In this document: positions 1-9,245 of the stretch, one piece after another
How the letters are laid out: each line of letters opens with the position of its first letter
How positions within the stretch are numbered: the stretch's first letter is position 1
From: Pseudonocardia sp. T1-2H
GTDB lineage: Bacteria > Actinomycetota > Actinomycetes > Mycobacteriales > Pseudonocardiaceae
NCBI RefSeq assembly: GCF_038039215.1
Contig: NZ_JBBPCL010000001.1
Location: 806,001-870,000 of the forward strand
Reading direction: 5' to 3'
Length of the DNA: 64,000 nucleotides
Notes under the pieces: generated by a model
What the model saw: only the letters and a program-made list of their open reading frames with translations
Databases searched by the model: none
Told to the model about the DNA's origin: nothing
Program-made: the position numbers and the translations under genes

Positions 1-156
1 GACGGTGGGGGAGAGGACAGCGGGTGTGGTCATCCTCAGATCGGTGACGAGGGACGGCCGGCGGCGGTGCCGGCGTCGCTCACGAATGGATCTCGCGTCG
101 ATGCGATACGCAGGGTCAGCGCCGGAAGGGTTGGGCAGACTGAGAAGAGAGATCAT

Positions 157-1841
157 ATGTCCGACGACAACACCAGTGGTCAGGGAACGCCGTGGCGGCG
201 GCTCTACTCTGGCCATATCGATGAAATACCGTCGCTTCCATTCCGTTCCCTTCCCGAGGCCTGGCGCCACCGCGTCGCAACGGCTCCGGACCGCTGCGCG
301 CTTCGGTACTTCGACGGAGAGCTTTCCGCGTCCCAGGTCGACCTCGCGACCGACGCCTTGGCAGTCGCGTTCCAGGACCGCGGAATCGGTGCCGGCGACC
401 GCGTCGGTCTCTGCATGCAGAATATCCCCTACTATCCCTTGTGCATGCTCGCGTTGTGGAAGATCCGCGCCATCGCCGTACCGTTCAACCCGATGTATCG
501 TGGTGAGGAACTTCGCAGGTTGGCCGACGACGCTCAGTTGTCTGGGGTGGTCGCTGAAGACGAGGTGGCCGACGAGGTCGAAACCGCGCTGACCACCGCC
601 GCGGGTCCGTGGATGCTGACCGTCTCAGCGCAAGACCTCCGTACCCAGGCGCAGTCGCGCGGCGTCAAGCACACGGGCGCAGGTGCCTCCTCGCAGGACG
701 TCGGCACCCTGATCGGCGGCTACCTCGGCAGCACGCCCCGCACCGAGGAGGCCGCGGGGGAGGACGTGGCGGTCATCAGCTACACCTCGGGCACGACCGG
801 GCTTCCGAAAGGTGCGTTGAACACGCACGCCAACATTTTGCACTCCTCGCGGAACTTCGCGCAGTGGATCCACCTACGCCCCGGCGACACAATCCTGGCC
901 CTCGCGCCGTTGTTCCACATCACCGGACTCAGCCTGAACATGGCAATCGCGCTGCTGGCCGATACCACCCTCGTCATGACCGGACGGTTCCGCGCGGAGA
1001 GCGTCATCAAGGCGATCGCCGAGAACAACGTTTCCTACACAGTCGGTTCCATCACCGCCTACAACGCTTTCATGAAAGTGCCGTGGGCCGGCGCCGAGCA
1101 CTTCAGAACATTGACTCGCTGCTATACCGGCGGGGCACCAGTACCACCGTCGACCGTGATCCAGCTCCGCGAGAGATTCGGCCTCGAGGTGCGCAACGCC
1201 TGGGGCATGACAGAGACAACGGCAGGCGGCATCGCCACGCCGCTCCATCTGGAAGCCCCCGTGCACACGCCGAGCGGTTCACTGTCGGTCGGGGTTCCCA
1301 TGCAGAACGTATCGGTCAGGATCCTGGACCAGGACGGCACGGCATTGCCGGTCGGCCAGGAAGGCGAGCTCGAAGTCGAAGCTCCTCAGAACGCCGTCGG
1401 GTACTGGCGGAATCCGGACGCGACCGCCCTCAGCTTCCCCGAGGGTCGATTGCGAACCGGAGACGTTGCCGTCATGGACGAGGACGGCTGGATCTACCTG
1501 GTGGACCGCCTGAAAGACATGATCAACGTCTCGGGATTCAAGGTGTGGCCGCGCGAGGTCGAAGACGTCCTGTATGAGCACCCCGATGTCTTCGAGGTTG
1601 CCGTCGTGGGGGAGCCTGACGAGTACCGCGGCGAGACGGTGGTCGCCTACGTCTCCCTGAACAGCGCCGCCACCGCGACTTCCGAAGAGCTGGTGGAGTT
1701 CGCACGAGGGCGACTCGCGGCGTACAAGTACCCCGGCGGATCTATATCGTCGACGACGTCCCAAAGACCGCGACCGGCAAGATCAAGCGCGGCGCCCTGC
1801 GCTCCGTGGAAGCCTCGACCGATGCATCGGTCAGCCCGTAG
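157..1841 (+). CDS. AMP-dependent acyl-CoA synthetase/ligase, late frameshift
   Basis: Class I adenylate-forming enzyme that would activate a carboxylic acid as acyl-AMP and then acyl-CoA. The ATP-binding loop YTSGTTGLPKG lies near residue 209, WGMTET near 349, and the hinge region RLRTGDVAVMDEDGW near 430, all intact. I chose ATG 157 because AGAAGAGAG lies just upstream and the protein then starts at the usual point. At about 1730-1740 one base is missing: the zero frame runs to 1869 with a nonsense tail, while the next frame carries the expected end with the C-terminal lysine motif PKTATGKIKRGAL and stops at 1839-1841. As read, the enzyme would lack that catalytic lysine. A cupin and a nucleoside hydrolase follow on the same strand. 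The substrate cannot be told from sequence. Confidence 0.82.
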
Positions 1842-1960
1842 CAGAACTGGGCGAAGTCACCCGCGGTGAGTCATGAGCCTCGGTCGGGTGATCCCGGCCC
1901 CGGATGGGCGTTCGGGGCTGCACCAAAGAAGTGAGAATACCGCGAAAGGAAGTACATAGA

Positions 1961-2308
1961 ATGACGCAGCATCTCGGAAACGTGTTCCGCTACCAGCTCC
2001 AGCCTGAAGGGTACGAATCACTAGAGGACGCCAGCATCACGGTACCGACCGGTACTTACCACATCGGCACTGTCGAGGGGGCGGAGATCGGTGTGTGGGA
2101 GGCGGAGCCAGGACTCATTGGGGGCTTGACCGACGACGAGGTCTTCGTGGTCCTGGAAGGACGTGCCGAGGTCACGTTCGACGACACAAAGGAAACGATC
2201 CAGATCGGACCCGGCGACGTCGTCCGCCTCAATAAGGGCCAGCGTAATACTTGGCGGACCATCGAGCGGCTTCGGAAGGTGTCCATCTGGTCAGAGTCGG
2301 GCTCATGA
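1961..2308 (+). CDS. small cupin-domain protein (DUF861/EutQ-like)
   Basis: A 115-residue single-domain beta-barrel cupin. The region GGLTDDEVFVVLEGRAEVTF followed by GPGDVVRL is the usual pair of cupin motifs, and the ending WRTIERLRKVSIW is shared with two paralogues in this window (8842 and 31883). ATG 1961 is chosen because CGAAAGGAAG sits 7-14 bases upstream. Small cupins of this kind occur beside catabolic enzymes, where they may bind an intermediate or act as isomerases. Their catalytic role is unsettled, so I leave the function open. It lies between the ligase and the nucleoside hydrolase and is probably co-transcribed with them. Confidence 0.85.
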   Translation: MTQHLGNVFRYQLQPEGYESLEDASITVPTGTYHIGTVEGAEIGVWEAEPGLIGGLTDDEVFVVLEGRAEVTFDDTKETIQIGPGDVVRLNKGQRNTWRTIERLRKVSIWSESGS

Positions 2309-2381
2309 CGTGGTTATCCCGCTGCGAGCGCCAGCCGGCGCCCCCGGCCTGGTCGGCCCCGATGCGAGAGGCGGACAGCAG

Positions 2382-3338
2382 ATGCCCCGGCGAGTGATCC
2401 TGGACGTCGATACCGGCAACGACGACGCAGTCGCGCTCACGATGGCCGCCCTGCACCCGGATATCGAACTGGTCGGGTGCACGACGGTGGTCGGGAACCT
2501 GACGCTGGATCAGGCCACCGACAACACGCTGCGTGTCCTACACGCGATCGGCAAGAGCGAGGTCGAGGTCCACGCCGGCCTGGCCCGCCGCTTCGCACCG
2601 AGTCCTTACCCGTCCGCACCCAACCCGGCGGAAGGAATGTTCCACCAGGACACGCTGCCAGTCGGGGTGGCGGGGCTCACACCACACAGCTGGCGTGGCC
2701 TGGAATGGCTGGTCGAAACGTTGCGCCGCGCGACTCATCCGATCACCCTGATCCAGGTCGCCCCTCTGACCAACCTCGCAGCCGCGTTGACGGTGGCACC
2801 CGACGTCCTCGACTCGGTCGAAGAGGTCATCGTCATGGGCGGCGCATGGAAGAAGTCCGGAAACCGGACACCAGCAGCGGAGTTCAACATCTACGCCGAC
2901 GCCGTGGCGGCCGATGTCGTCTTTAGAGCCGGCATCGAGCGCCTCACCGTCGTGCCTCTCGACGCTACGCACGAGGTGCTCGTGAGTCGTGACGACCTGC
3001 GGCGCTACCGAGAGCTTGAGACCAGCGCCGGTCAAGTCGTCTCGGCTGTCACGGAGTACTACATCGACAGCTACTACGCAACCGAACCTCACGGTATAGG
3101 GGCTCTTCTTTCTGCCCCTCTCCATGACGCGCTCTGCGTTGCTTACGCTATCGACCCCGCCGTTCTCGAGCTGACGGAGGTCACCGTCGACGTCGAAACG
3201 GTGAGCCCCCAGAATTACGGTCGGACAACCATTGATTACCTGCACGGGCTCAGCGGAACGGTGGGTAACGCACGTTTCGCTGTTCATGCCGACAGTGAGC
3301 GATTTCACCGGATTCTCGACGACTGCCTGAAACGGTGA
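2382..3338 (+). CDS. inosine/uridine-preferring nucleoside hydrolase family protein
   Basis: A 318-residue member of the Ca-dependent nucleoside hydrolase family, which hydrolyses ribonucleosides to free base and ribose in the cytoplasm. The N-terminal metal-binding signature DVDTGNDDA begins at residue 8, and the length fits the family (about 310-330). The region VIMGGAWKKSGNRTPAAEFN is the typical central motif. ATG 2382 follows GCGGACAGCAG, only a weak ribosome site. The rest of the island holds a sugar kinase, PRPP synthetases and a nicotinamide phosphoribosyltransferase-like enzyme, so this hydrolase could recover ribose from a riboside intermediate. That role is inference; the base specificity is not visible. 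Confidence 0.88.
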   Translation: MPRRVILDVDTGNDDAVALTMAALHPDIELVGCTTVVGNLTLDQATDNTLRVLHAIGKSEVEVHAGLARRFAPSPYPSAPNPAEGMFHQDTLPVGVAGLTPHSWRGLEWLVETLRRATHPITLIQVAPLTNLAAALTVAPDVLDSVEEVIVMGGAWKKSGNRTPAAEFNIYADAVAADVVFRAGIERLTVVPLDATHEVLVSRDDLRRYRELETSAGQVVSAVTEYYIDSYYATEPHGIGALLSAPLHDALCVAYAIDPAVLELTEVTVDVETVSPQNYGRTTIDYLHGLSGTVGNARFAVHADSERFHRILDDCLKR

Positions 3339-3402
3339 GCCCTAATTATCGCGCCATGAGCAGGCGGAGGACGAGTCATCGATCCATACGTGCGGCCTCG
3401 CG

Positions 3403-4665
3403 CTAACCGAGTGTGGCGCCTAGCTCGGCTAGGACCGACGAAGTCGGTGTGATCGAGTCAAGGTCTGGGTGCCATGCGGCGAAGCGGGCCTGCTGGGTGA
3501 AGTGGTCGAGGGCGTGCTGGTAGTTGCGGGCGGCGGCGCGCAGGGCGCTGGGTGCGGGTGGGCCGGGGTCGGTGAGCTGGGCCGGCCCGGGTGCGGGGAG
3601 GCGGGTGTGGATGTCGGTGATCAGTTTGGCGTGGGCCAGTCCGGTGTCGGTGACCCGGTAGCGGTGGCTGCCGGGGGGCCCGCGCGATGAGGCCGTGGGC
3701 GCGGAGTCGGCGCAGGTCGTAGCTGACCTGCCCGGCCGATGGCCCGGTGGGGGCGAGGGCGAGCAGCCCGCGCAGGTCGGGGTTGCGGAATCCGCGTGGG
3801 AGCAGCCGGAACACCAGCAGCACTTGCAGCAGCGCCTGCGCGCGGTGATCACCCGGGCGTAGTCCGGCGATGCGGTGCCCGTCGCGGGTGAGGATCGGCT
3901 GGTGGACGGCGGTGAAGGCCTCGGCGGCGCGGATCGGGTTATGGCTGAGTCGTTGGACGCCGAGCTGGCGCCGGTGGGCGGAGAGGGCGATCTCCCGCAG
4001 CGCGGGCAGGTGGGTCAGCCGGGTACGGATGCCGAGGTCGCCGGGGTCGTTGACCGTGGTCTGGGTGCTTAGCGCGCGTCCTTCCTTGTGGTGCTGCTTG
4101 ATCGTGGTGTGTTTGTAGTCGATGTGCAGGCTCGGGGTGGCCCCCTCGGTAAGCACGCGGGTGCGGAACCGGCCCGGGGTGTGCTGGCGGCGGCCGCGGT
4201 GGATGCGCCGGTCGAAGACCAGGCTGACCTGGTCGGGGCGTCCGACGTTGAGGTTGTCCCGGATGACCTCCTCGAGGAACACCCGCCCACAGATGGGCCG
4301 ATCCAGTACCTGGGTCAGGGAGGACTCCGCCTGCAGCACCGAAAGGTCATAGCGGTAGCCGGCGGCCCGGTCCGCGCCGGTGGACGGGTGCGGCAGGCGC
4401 GCCAGCCACTTGCGCAGCAGCGCGTCGATCCGCTCGGCCCCGAGCCGATCGCAGATCGCTAGCACCGCCTCCGCGTCGGCGCAGGTGGCGAAGCCGTTGT
4501 TCAGGGCGGCGAACCCCAGGCCCGCCTTCGTCGCCTGGCGTTTGGCCCACTCGTGCCCGTTGAGACACAGCTTGGCGTTGTAGGGGAAGTAGGAGCAGAA
4601 CTTGGCAAAGAACGTGCCGAAGTCTGCGTCGACGGCGTAGACGTAGAAGTGGTTGACCCACCCCA
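3403..4665 (-). pseudogene. degenerate conserved protein of unknown function, winged-helix-like C-terminus
   Basis: Decayed minus-strand coding region. In its original frame the N-terminal part reads VNHFYVYAVDADFGTFF and KFCSYFPYNAKLCLNGHEW, then CDRLGAERIDALLRKWLARL, a conserved block I recognise from widespread uncharacterised bacterial proteins. No start codon remains in that frame. An extra C in a C6 run near 3680-3686 shifts the frame; the proper C-terminus (SHRYRVTDTGLAHAKLI to LGATLG) continues in another frame and stops at 3403. The YDLRRLRAHGLIAR region looks like a winged-helix recognition segment. I do not assign a function. It sits beside a transposase remnant, so it probably belongs to mobile DNA. 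Confidence 0.6.
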
Positions 4666-4779
4666 GTCGTCTTGACGATCCACGGATAGGCGCCGGCGAA
4701 GCCGCCCGTGTCGTCGGCGTGCACCGTGCGCCTCGCCGTCACCCGCGCCACCGAACACGGACGCGAGGCCGAATAGGGG

Positions 4780-4975
4780 GACCCACGACCGGCCATCGTC
4801 GGCTGATCCCGCTGTCGGGCAACGAGATCCGCCGCCTCCTCGCCGCGCTCGTCCTCGCCCCGCAGCCTGCATCGGCCACGTCATGCACCGGTCGACCTGG
4901 CGACGCGAACGCCAGCAGCAGGCCCCCGACTGCCACTACCGGCGCCGCGGCGAACGACCACGGGACTGATCAAAC
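4780..4975 (+). pseudogene. transposase C-terminal remnant
   Basis: A short plus-strand segment reads RRLIPLSGNEIRRLLAALVL and, after a frame change, MHRSTWRRERQQQAPDCHYR ending at a TGA. This matches the conserved C-terminal end of actinobacterial transposases whose last residues follow the pattern W-RRRHQ-A-CHYRRR. Only this tail survives and the frame is broken, so it is an insertion-sequence scar rather than a working element. The exact family (IS701-like is my guess) cannot be settled from the tail alone. Confidence 0.45.
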
Positions 4976-5324
4976 CGCTGTTGCGGTATTAGGTGCTGGT
5001 CGAGCGGCTCAACCTCCCCGAGCGCGAACCCAAGGACACAGCCCTCGGTCCGCAGCTCGGCGTGCGCGGAACGACAGCACCGCCTCCCGCCCAGCGCGCT
5101 GGGTCCGACATCGCGCTCGGCGGTTGTGCGCGTCGGCAATGGTGGCCGGGCTGTGGCACACGAAGGTGGTTGAGGCCGCGTCGAGGCACGGCCTGATCGG
5201 GGCGACCGCCTCGTCCGGGTCCCTGTCGTCGAGGTTCCTCTCTCCCGCGCGGGCGCAACTCCCGGACGAAGGGTTTACCCGTGCCCGTTGCTTGACCTGT
5301 CAGGGTGAAGTACCCTACGATACC
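4976..5324. other. no recognisable gene
   Basis: About 350 bases between the transposase tail and the first LacI-type operator. Open frames here have no start with a ribosome site and no recognisable family motif. I see nothing to annotate. Confidence 0.5.
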
Positions 5325-5336
5325 AGAATCGTTTCT
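5325..5336. promoter_or_regulatory. LacI-type operator, copy 1
   Basis: AGAATCGTTTCT differs by one base from the perfect palindrome AGAAACGTTTCT, the centre-CG pattern bound by LacI-family regulators. It lies ahead of the decayed glutamine-amidotransferase/LacI module. The same motif precedes the intact modules at 12381 and 27692. Confidence 0.6.
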
Positions 5337-5442
5337 AATTCATGCTTGGCCAACGGAGGCCTACACCCGCTCCCTTGGTCGACTGAGTGCAGGTTTCGGC
5401 GGAGGAAGAGAGGTAGAGGTGAAGTCGGATCGTTTCTTCGCC

Positions 5443-5526
5443 CTCCGACCTCACTCCGCACCGGGCGCTGCCGGAGTTCGTCGGGTGGTCGCACTACGCG
5501 GTCCTGTGGACCTCGGTACCGTCCTG
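5443..5526 (+). pseudogene. glutamine-amidotransferase-like protein, C-terminal remnant
   Basis: The segment reads SDLTPHRALPEFVGWSHYAV then LWTSV and a stop. It aligns with the last residues of the intact copies at 12421 and 27721 (SDLAPHWAPPEFVEWEHYAA, LWTSI). The rest of the gene is missing. With the LacI fragment that follows, it is a third, decayed copy of the module. Confidence 0.6.
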
Positions 5527-5574
5527 AGCGGCACGCGTGCAGGCCTCGGTGAAACGGGTAGGAGGCAGCGCGAC

Positions 5575-5763
5575 GTGACTCAGTCCGACCGCAAGCGCAA
5601 GCGGCCGACTATGAAGGACGTGGCCGAGCATGCCCGGGTGTCGGCGAGCACGGTGTCCTCTGTGCTCGACGACTCCGGACCGGTCACGCCGGAGCGGCGT
5701 AATCGGGTGCTGGACGCCGTCCAGGTGCTGGAGTACTCGCCCAACGAGCCTGCGCGTCCTGGA
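5575..5763 (+). pseudogene. LacI-family regulator, DNA-binding-domain remnant
   Basis: From a GTG start the fragment reads VTQSDRKRKRPTMKDVAEHA, then RVSASTVSSVLDDSGPV and LDAVQVLEYSPNEPAR. This is the complete helix-turn-helix and hinge of a LacI regulator, close to the intact protein at 28523. Similarity stops after the hinge; the ligand-binding core is absent. A truncated product with only the operator-binding head cannot be excluded, but LacI heads without the core dimerise poorly, so loss of function is more likely. Confidence 0.7.
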
Positions 5764-6015
5764 CGGGGCGAGCTGTGCCCACACAAGAATCGAGTCCATC
5801 CAACCCTCTCGGTCGTCGCGTGGCGGGTGGGTGGCTCGGCGGCCCGGGTCCCCCGCCCGTGCTGGTCGCGGGCAGGTCCGACAGCACCGCGCGACGGGCG
5901 GTCGCCGGGTCACCCGAAAGGCCGTCCGGTGTCGCGGCGTGCCGGAATCGCCCGCTCACCGCGCGTTCGGCCATATGGCCTGATCAGGGGGTTGAGTTGG
6001 GATGCCGGTCACACT

Positions 6016-6027
6016 AGAATCGTTAAA
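6016..6027. promoter_or_regulatory. weak LacI-type operator
   Basis: AGAATCGTTAAA keeps the left half and the central CG of the operator seen at 5325 and 12381, but the right half is changed. It is about 160 bases upstream of the NAMPT-like gene. Confidence 0.35.
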
Positions 6028-6167
6028 AGTATGTTGCTCTGCGGTCGGGCTTCTAGCGCTTGGCCGGATGGATGGGAAAGTCTGCACGTCAGCGTTGACC
6101 AGACGGGTTGACGCACTTCAGAGCCAGCCCGGACGCGCCTTACCGGGACGGCACAACAGCAGTCGGT

Positions 6168-6179
6168 AGAAACGACTCT
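6168..6179. promoter_or_regulatory. partial LacI-type operator before the NAMPT-like gene
   Basis: AGAAACGACTCT matches the left half exactly. The same sequence with one change (AGGAACGACTCT, 16932-16943) precedes the deleted second copy of the gene, so this stretch was duplicated with it. It is nine bases upstream of the GTG start. Confidence 0.4.
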
Positions 6180-6187
6180 CGCGGAAG

Positions 6188-7657
6188 GTGAGCGACACCC
6201 CGATGGGCTACCTCGACAACCTGATCATCGACACCGACAACTACAAGCACTGCCACTACCCGCTGTACCCGAAGGGCACCGAGTACGTCTCGAGCTACAT
6301 CGAGTCCCGCGGCGGCGAGTTCGCGGTGACGCAGTTCGTCGGCCTGCAGGCCTACCTGCGTGAGAAGCTGATGACGCCGATCACCCTCGAGGACATCGAC
6401 GAGGCCGAGTTCGTCACCCGCGAGCAGGGCATGCACTTCAACCGCGAGAACTGGATGGGCATCCTCAACGACCACGGCGGCTTCCTGCCCGTGGAGATCG
6501 AGGCGGTGCCGGAGGGCACGGTCCTCCCGGCCCGCAACGTGCTCGTCCAGGTCATCAACACGGACCCGAAGTACTACTGGGCCACCAGCTTCTTCGAGAC
6601 CGCGCTGCTGCGCGCCGTCTGGTACCCGACCACCATCGGCACCGTCAGCTGGCTGTCGAAGATGGTCATCAAGGAGGCGCTGGAGCGCACCTCGGACAAC
6701 GCCCACCTGGTCCGCTTCATGCTGCACGACTACGGGGCCCGCGGCGTGAGCTCGCAGCAGTCCGCGGCACTGGGCGGCCTGGCGCACCTGGTCAACTTCG
6801 ACCAGTCCGACACCGTGCCCGGCATCCTCGCGGCGAAGCGCTTCTACAACGCCGGCAAGGTGTCGAACTCGGGCCCGAACTCCGAGCACGCCGGCTTCTG
6901 CGCCTGGGGCCGGGCGGGCGAGGCCGACGCCATGCGCAACATGCTCGAGACGATGGGCCCGAACGGCTGTGCCCTGCTGCTGACGGACACCTACGACCAC
7001 GAGAACGCGGTCAAGAACATCATCGGCAAGGAGCTCAAGGACCAGATCCAGAGCTTCCCGGGCCTCGTCGGCATCCGTCCGGACTCGGGCGACATCGTCG
7101 AGGTCACCGCGGACACCACCGAGTGGCTGATGGACGCCTTCGGCTACGAGGTCAACTCGAAGGGCTTCAAGATCCTTCCGCCGTTCATCCGGGTGGTCCA
7201 GGGCGACGGCGTGAACTTCCACAGCCTGCCGCAGGTCTACATGGAGCTCGAGCGTCGCGGCCTGGCCGCGGACAACGCCGTCTTCGGCATGGGTGGCGGC
7301 CTGCTGCAGCACTGGAACCGCGACACGATGAACTTTGGCCAGAAGGCGTCCGCGGTCTGCGTGAACGGCGAGTGGCGCGACATCGCCAAGCAGCCCACCG
7401 GCGCCTCGTTCAAGACCTCGAAGAAGGGCCGGCTCGCGCTCAAGCACGAGAACGGCGTCTACACGACCGTGCCGAAGGGCTCGATCCCCGAGTCCGAGAA
7501 CGTGCTCCAGCCGGTGTTCCGCAACGGCAAGCTGCTCAAGAAGTGGGACTTCACCGAGCTGATCGCCAACGCGGAGAAGGACGTCCCCGAGTCCTACTAC
7601 ATCGACCACGTCGGTCAGATGCGCACCGTTTCCTCGGAGATGGCCGTCTCGGCCTGA
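6188..7657 (+). CDS. nadV: nicotinamide phosphoribosyltransferase-like protein
   Basis: A 489-residue member of the NAMPT/NadV family, which transfers phosphoribose from PRPP to nicotinamide to give NMN. Family blocks seen: YKHCHYPLYPKGTEYVSSYI near the N-terminus, HDYGARGVSSQQSA from residue 180, the catalytic-histidine position SEH (His 234), and RPDSGD from residue 297. GGAAGG abuts GTG 6188; ATG 6203 (MGYLDNL) is an alternative start with spacing of about 15. The island also encodes PRPP synthetases and a sugar kinase, which could feed it PRPP. The true acceptor could be nicotinamide or another ring nitrogen base. A deletion remnant of a second copy lies at 16950-17224. A GC-rich hairpin follows. 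Confidence 0.88.
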   Translation: MSDTPMGYLDNLIIDTDNYKHCHYPLYPKGTEYVSSYIESRGGEFAVTQFVGLQAYLREKLMTPITLEDIDEAEFVTREQGMHFNRENWMGILNDHGGFLPVEIEAVPEGTVLPARNVLVQVINTDPKYYWATSFFETALLRAVWYPTTIGTVSWLSKMVIKEALERTSDNAHLVRFMLHDYGARGVSSQQSAALGGLAHLVNFDQSDTVPGILAAKRFYNAGKVSNSGPNSEHAGFCAWGRAGEADAMRNMLETMGPNGCALLLTDTYDHENAVKNIIGKELKDQIQSFPGLVGIRPDSGDIVEVTADTTEWLMDAFGYEVNSKGFKILPPFIRVVQGDGVNFHSLPQVYMELERRGLAADNAVFGMGGGLLQHWNRDTMNFGQKASAVCVNGEWRDIAKQPTGASFKTSKKGRLALKHENGVYTTVPKGSIPESENVLQPVFRNGKLLKKWDFTELIANAEKDVPESYYIDHVGQMRTVSSEMAVSA

Positions 7658-7679
7658 CGTCGTCTACCCGGCGCCCCTG

Positions 7680-7698
7680 CCCGCCCCTTCCGGGCGGG
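7680..7698 (+). terminator. GC hairpin after the NAMPT-like gene
   Basis: CCCGCCC and GGGCGGG form a 7-bp stem around the loop CTTCC, 23 bases after the stop codon. There is no T run, as is common for high-GC actinobacteria. It may only attenuate, since the next gene starts 37 bases later. Confidence 0.45.
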
Positions 7699-7734
7699 GC
7701 GCCGGGGCCCCACGCGAACGAAGAGGTTGACCCG

Positions 7735-8802
7735 ATGGATGACCCGACCGTGCTGGTCAGTACTGTGCGCGGCCCGGTTCCGGTGGACGCCCTCGGGATG
7801 ACGCTCACCCACGAGCACCTGCTCAGCGACTGGTCCGGTCGCCGCCGCGTCGAACCCGAGGACCCGGCGGAGCGCGCGGTGTTCCACGCCCCGGTGGGCC
7901 CGTCGATGCAGTGGCTGCTGCGGGAGGACCCCCGCTGCTGCCTGGACAACACCCGGCAGAACGACCCGGACGCCACGGTCGCGGAGCTGGCGAACTTCGT
8001 CGAGGCGGGGGGCCGCACCGTCGTCGACTGCACGAACGGGGACGTGGGCCGTTCCCCCGCCGCGCTCCGGGACATCGCAGACCGGACCGGGCTCAACGTC
8101 GTCATGGGCTCTGGCTGGTACGTGCACATCTTCCACTCCGCCCGCCGCGCCGAGACCACCGTGGACGACCTGGTGGCGGAGATCCTCGCCGAGTTCGCGG
8201 ACGGTGTCGGGGACACGGGCATCCGGCCCGGGATCATCGGCGAGATCGGGGTCTCCCCGCAGTTCACCGAGGCCGAACGGACGCACCTGCGTGCGTCCGC
8301 CCGCGCCCAGCGGGAGCTCGGCGTCCCGCTGTTCGTCCACCTGCCGGGCTGGCAGCGGCGCGCCCACGAAGTCCTCGACATCGTGCTCGAGGAGGAGGGG
8401 ACCCGCCCCGAGTCCGTCGTCCTGTGCCACATGGACCCCTCCGGGGAGGACCGGGACTACCAGCGGGCGGTCGCTGAGCGCGGCGTTTGGCTGGAGTTCG
8501 ACATGATCGGCATGCCGTTCTTCTACGCAGGCGAGGGGCAGTGTCCGGCGCCGGAGCAGACCGCGGCCGCCGTCGCCGCCCTGGTCCGAGCGGGCTACGC
8601 CGAGCGGCTCCTGCTCAGCCACGACATGGCGTCGAAGGCGATGTGGACCCGCAACGGCGGCAACGGCTTCGGCTACGTGCCTCGCTACTTCCTGCCCCGG
8701 CTGGAACGCCACGGCGTCCCGGGCGAGGTGACCGCGAGCCTGCTCACCGCCAACCCCCGGCGCCTGTTCACGGCGGCCCGCGGCGCGCACGCCGACCACT
8801 GA
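7735..8802 (+). CDS. phosphotriesterase-like metal-dependent hydrolase
   Basis: A 355-residue TIM-barrel hydrolase of the phosphotriesterase/PTE-like lactonase family. Visible metal-site elements are THEH near residue 24, GEIGVSP (acidic residue in place of the bridging lysine, as in E. coli PHP-type homologues), HLPGW, CHMDP and LLSHDM. Members hydrolyse lactones, phosphotriesters or amide-type bonds. ATG 7735 follows GAAGAGGTTGACCCG. It sits between the phosphoribosyltransferase and a cupin, so a lactone or cyclic-amide intermediate is a reasonable substrate, but this is inference. Confidence 0.82.
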   Translation: MDDPTVLVSTVRGPVPVDALGMTLTHEHLLSDWSGRRRVEPEDPAERAVFHAPVGPSMQWLLREDPRCCLDNTRQNDPDATVAELANFVEAGGRTVVDCTNGDVGRSPAALRDIADRTGLNVVMGSGWYVHIFHSARRAETTVDDLVAEILAEFADGVGDTGIRPGIIGEIGVSPQFTEAERTHLRASARAQRELGVPLFVHLPGWQRRAHEVLDIVLEEEGTRPESVVLCHMDPSGEDRDYQRAVAERGVWLEFDMIGMPFFYAGEGQCPAPEQTAAAVAALVRAGYAERLLLSHDMASKAMWTRNGGNGFGYVPRYFLPRLERHGVPGEVTASLLTANPRRLFTAARGAHADH

Positions 8803-8841
8803 CCTCTCGGAACGAGAGCCTGTACATCTGTGAGGAGAACT

Positions 8842-9183
8842 GTGAGCCAGCTTCTGGGAAACGCCTTCTCGGCCGAGCTCGACTGGAAGCCGAAGATGCC
8901 GACATTCCGCACCGGCGCCCGCTACCTGGGCGGCCTCACCGCGGGCACTGCCGTGGACGTCTGGGGAGCCGAGGTCGGGGAGTACCAGGGCGTCACGGCC
9001 GACGAGATCTTCGTGGTGCTCGAGGGTAAGGCGGAGGTCACCTTCCACCGCACCGGAGAGACGATCGTGATCGGGCCGGGGGACGTCGTCCGCCTGTTCG
9101 CCGGGGACACGAACACTTGGCGGACGATCGAGACCATCCGCAAGGTGTCGTTCTACGTCCCCCCGGTCGAGTCCGGATCCTGA
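8842..9183 (+). CDS. small cupin-domain protein
   Basis: A 113-residue cupin, paralogue of those at 1961 and 31883. Core blocks are DEIFVVLEGKAEVTFHRTGE and VIGPGDVVRLFAGDTNTWR. The start is GTG 8842, preceded by GAGGAGAA with ideal spacing. The 45 bases in front of it (CCTGTACATCTGTGAGG onward) are also found in front of the 31883 copy, where the GTG has changed to GCG. It probably belongs to one transcript with the upstream hydrolase and the downstream aldehyde dehydrogenase. Confidence 0.85.
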   Translation: MSQLLGNAFSAELDWKPKMPTFRTGARYLGGLTAGTAVDVWGAEVGEYQGVTADEIFVVLEGKAEVTFHRTGETIVIGPGDVVRLFAGDTNTWRTIETIRKVSFYVPPVESGS

Positions 9184-9245
9184 CCCGTACCCCGCACCTG
9201 ACGGCGTCCACGACGGGCACCGACAGAGAAGGAAAGAGATAGCGA

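Larger units (their letters stand above)
5764..6187. other. upstream region of the phosphoribosyltransferase gene
   Basis: No gene is seen between the LacI remnant and the NAMPT-like gene. Two imperfect LacI-type operators lie here (6016-6027 and 6168-6179). The rest looks like decayed regulator sequence. Confidence 0.45.
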
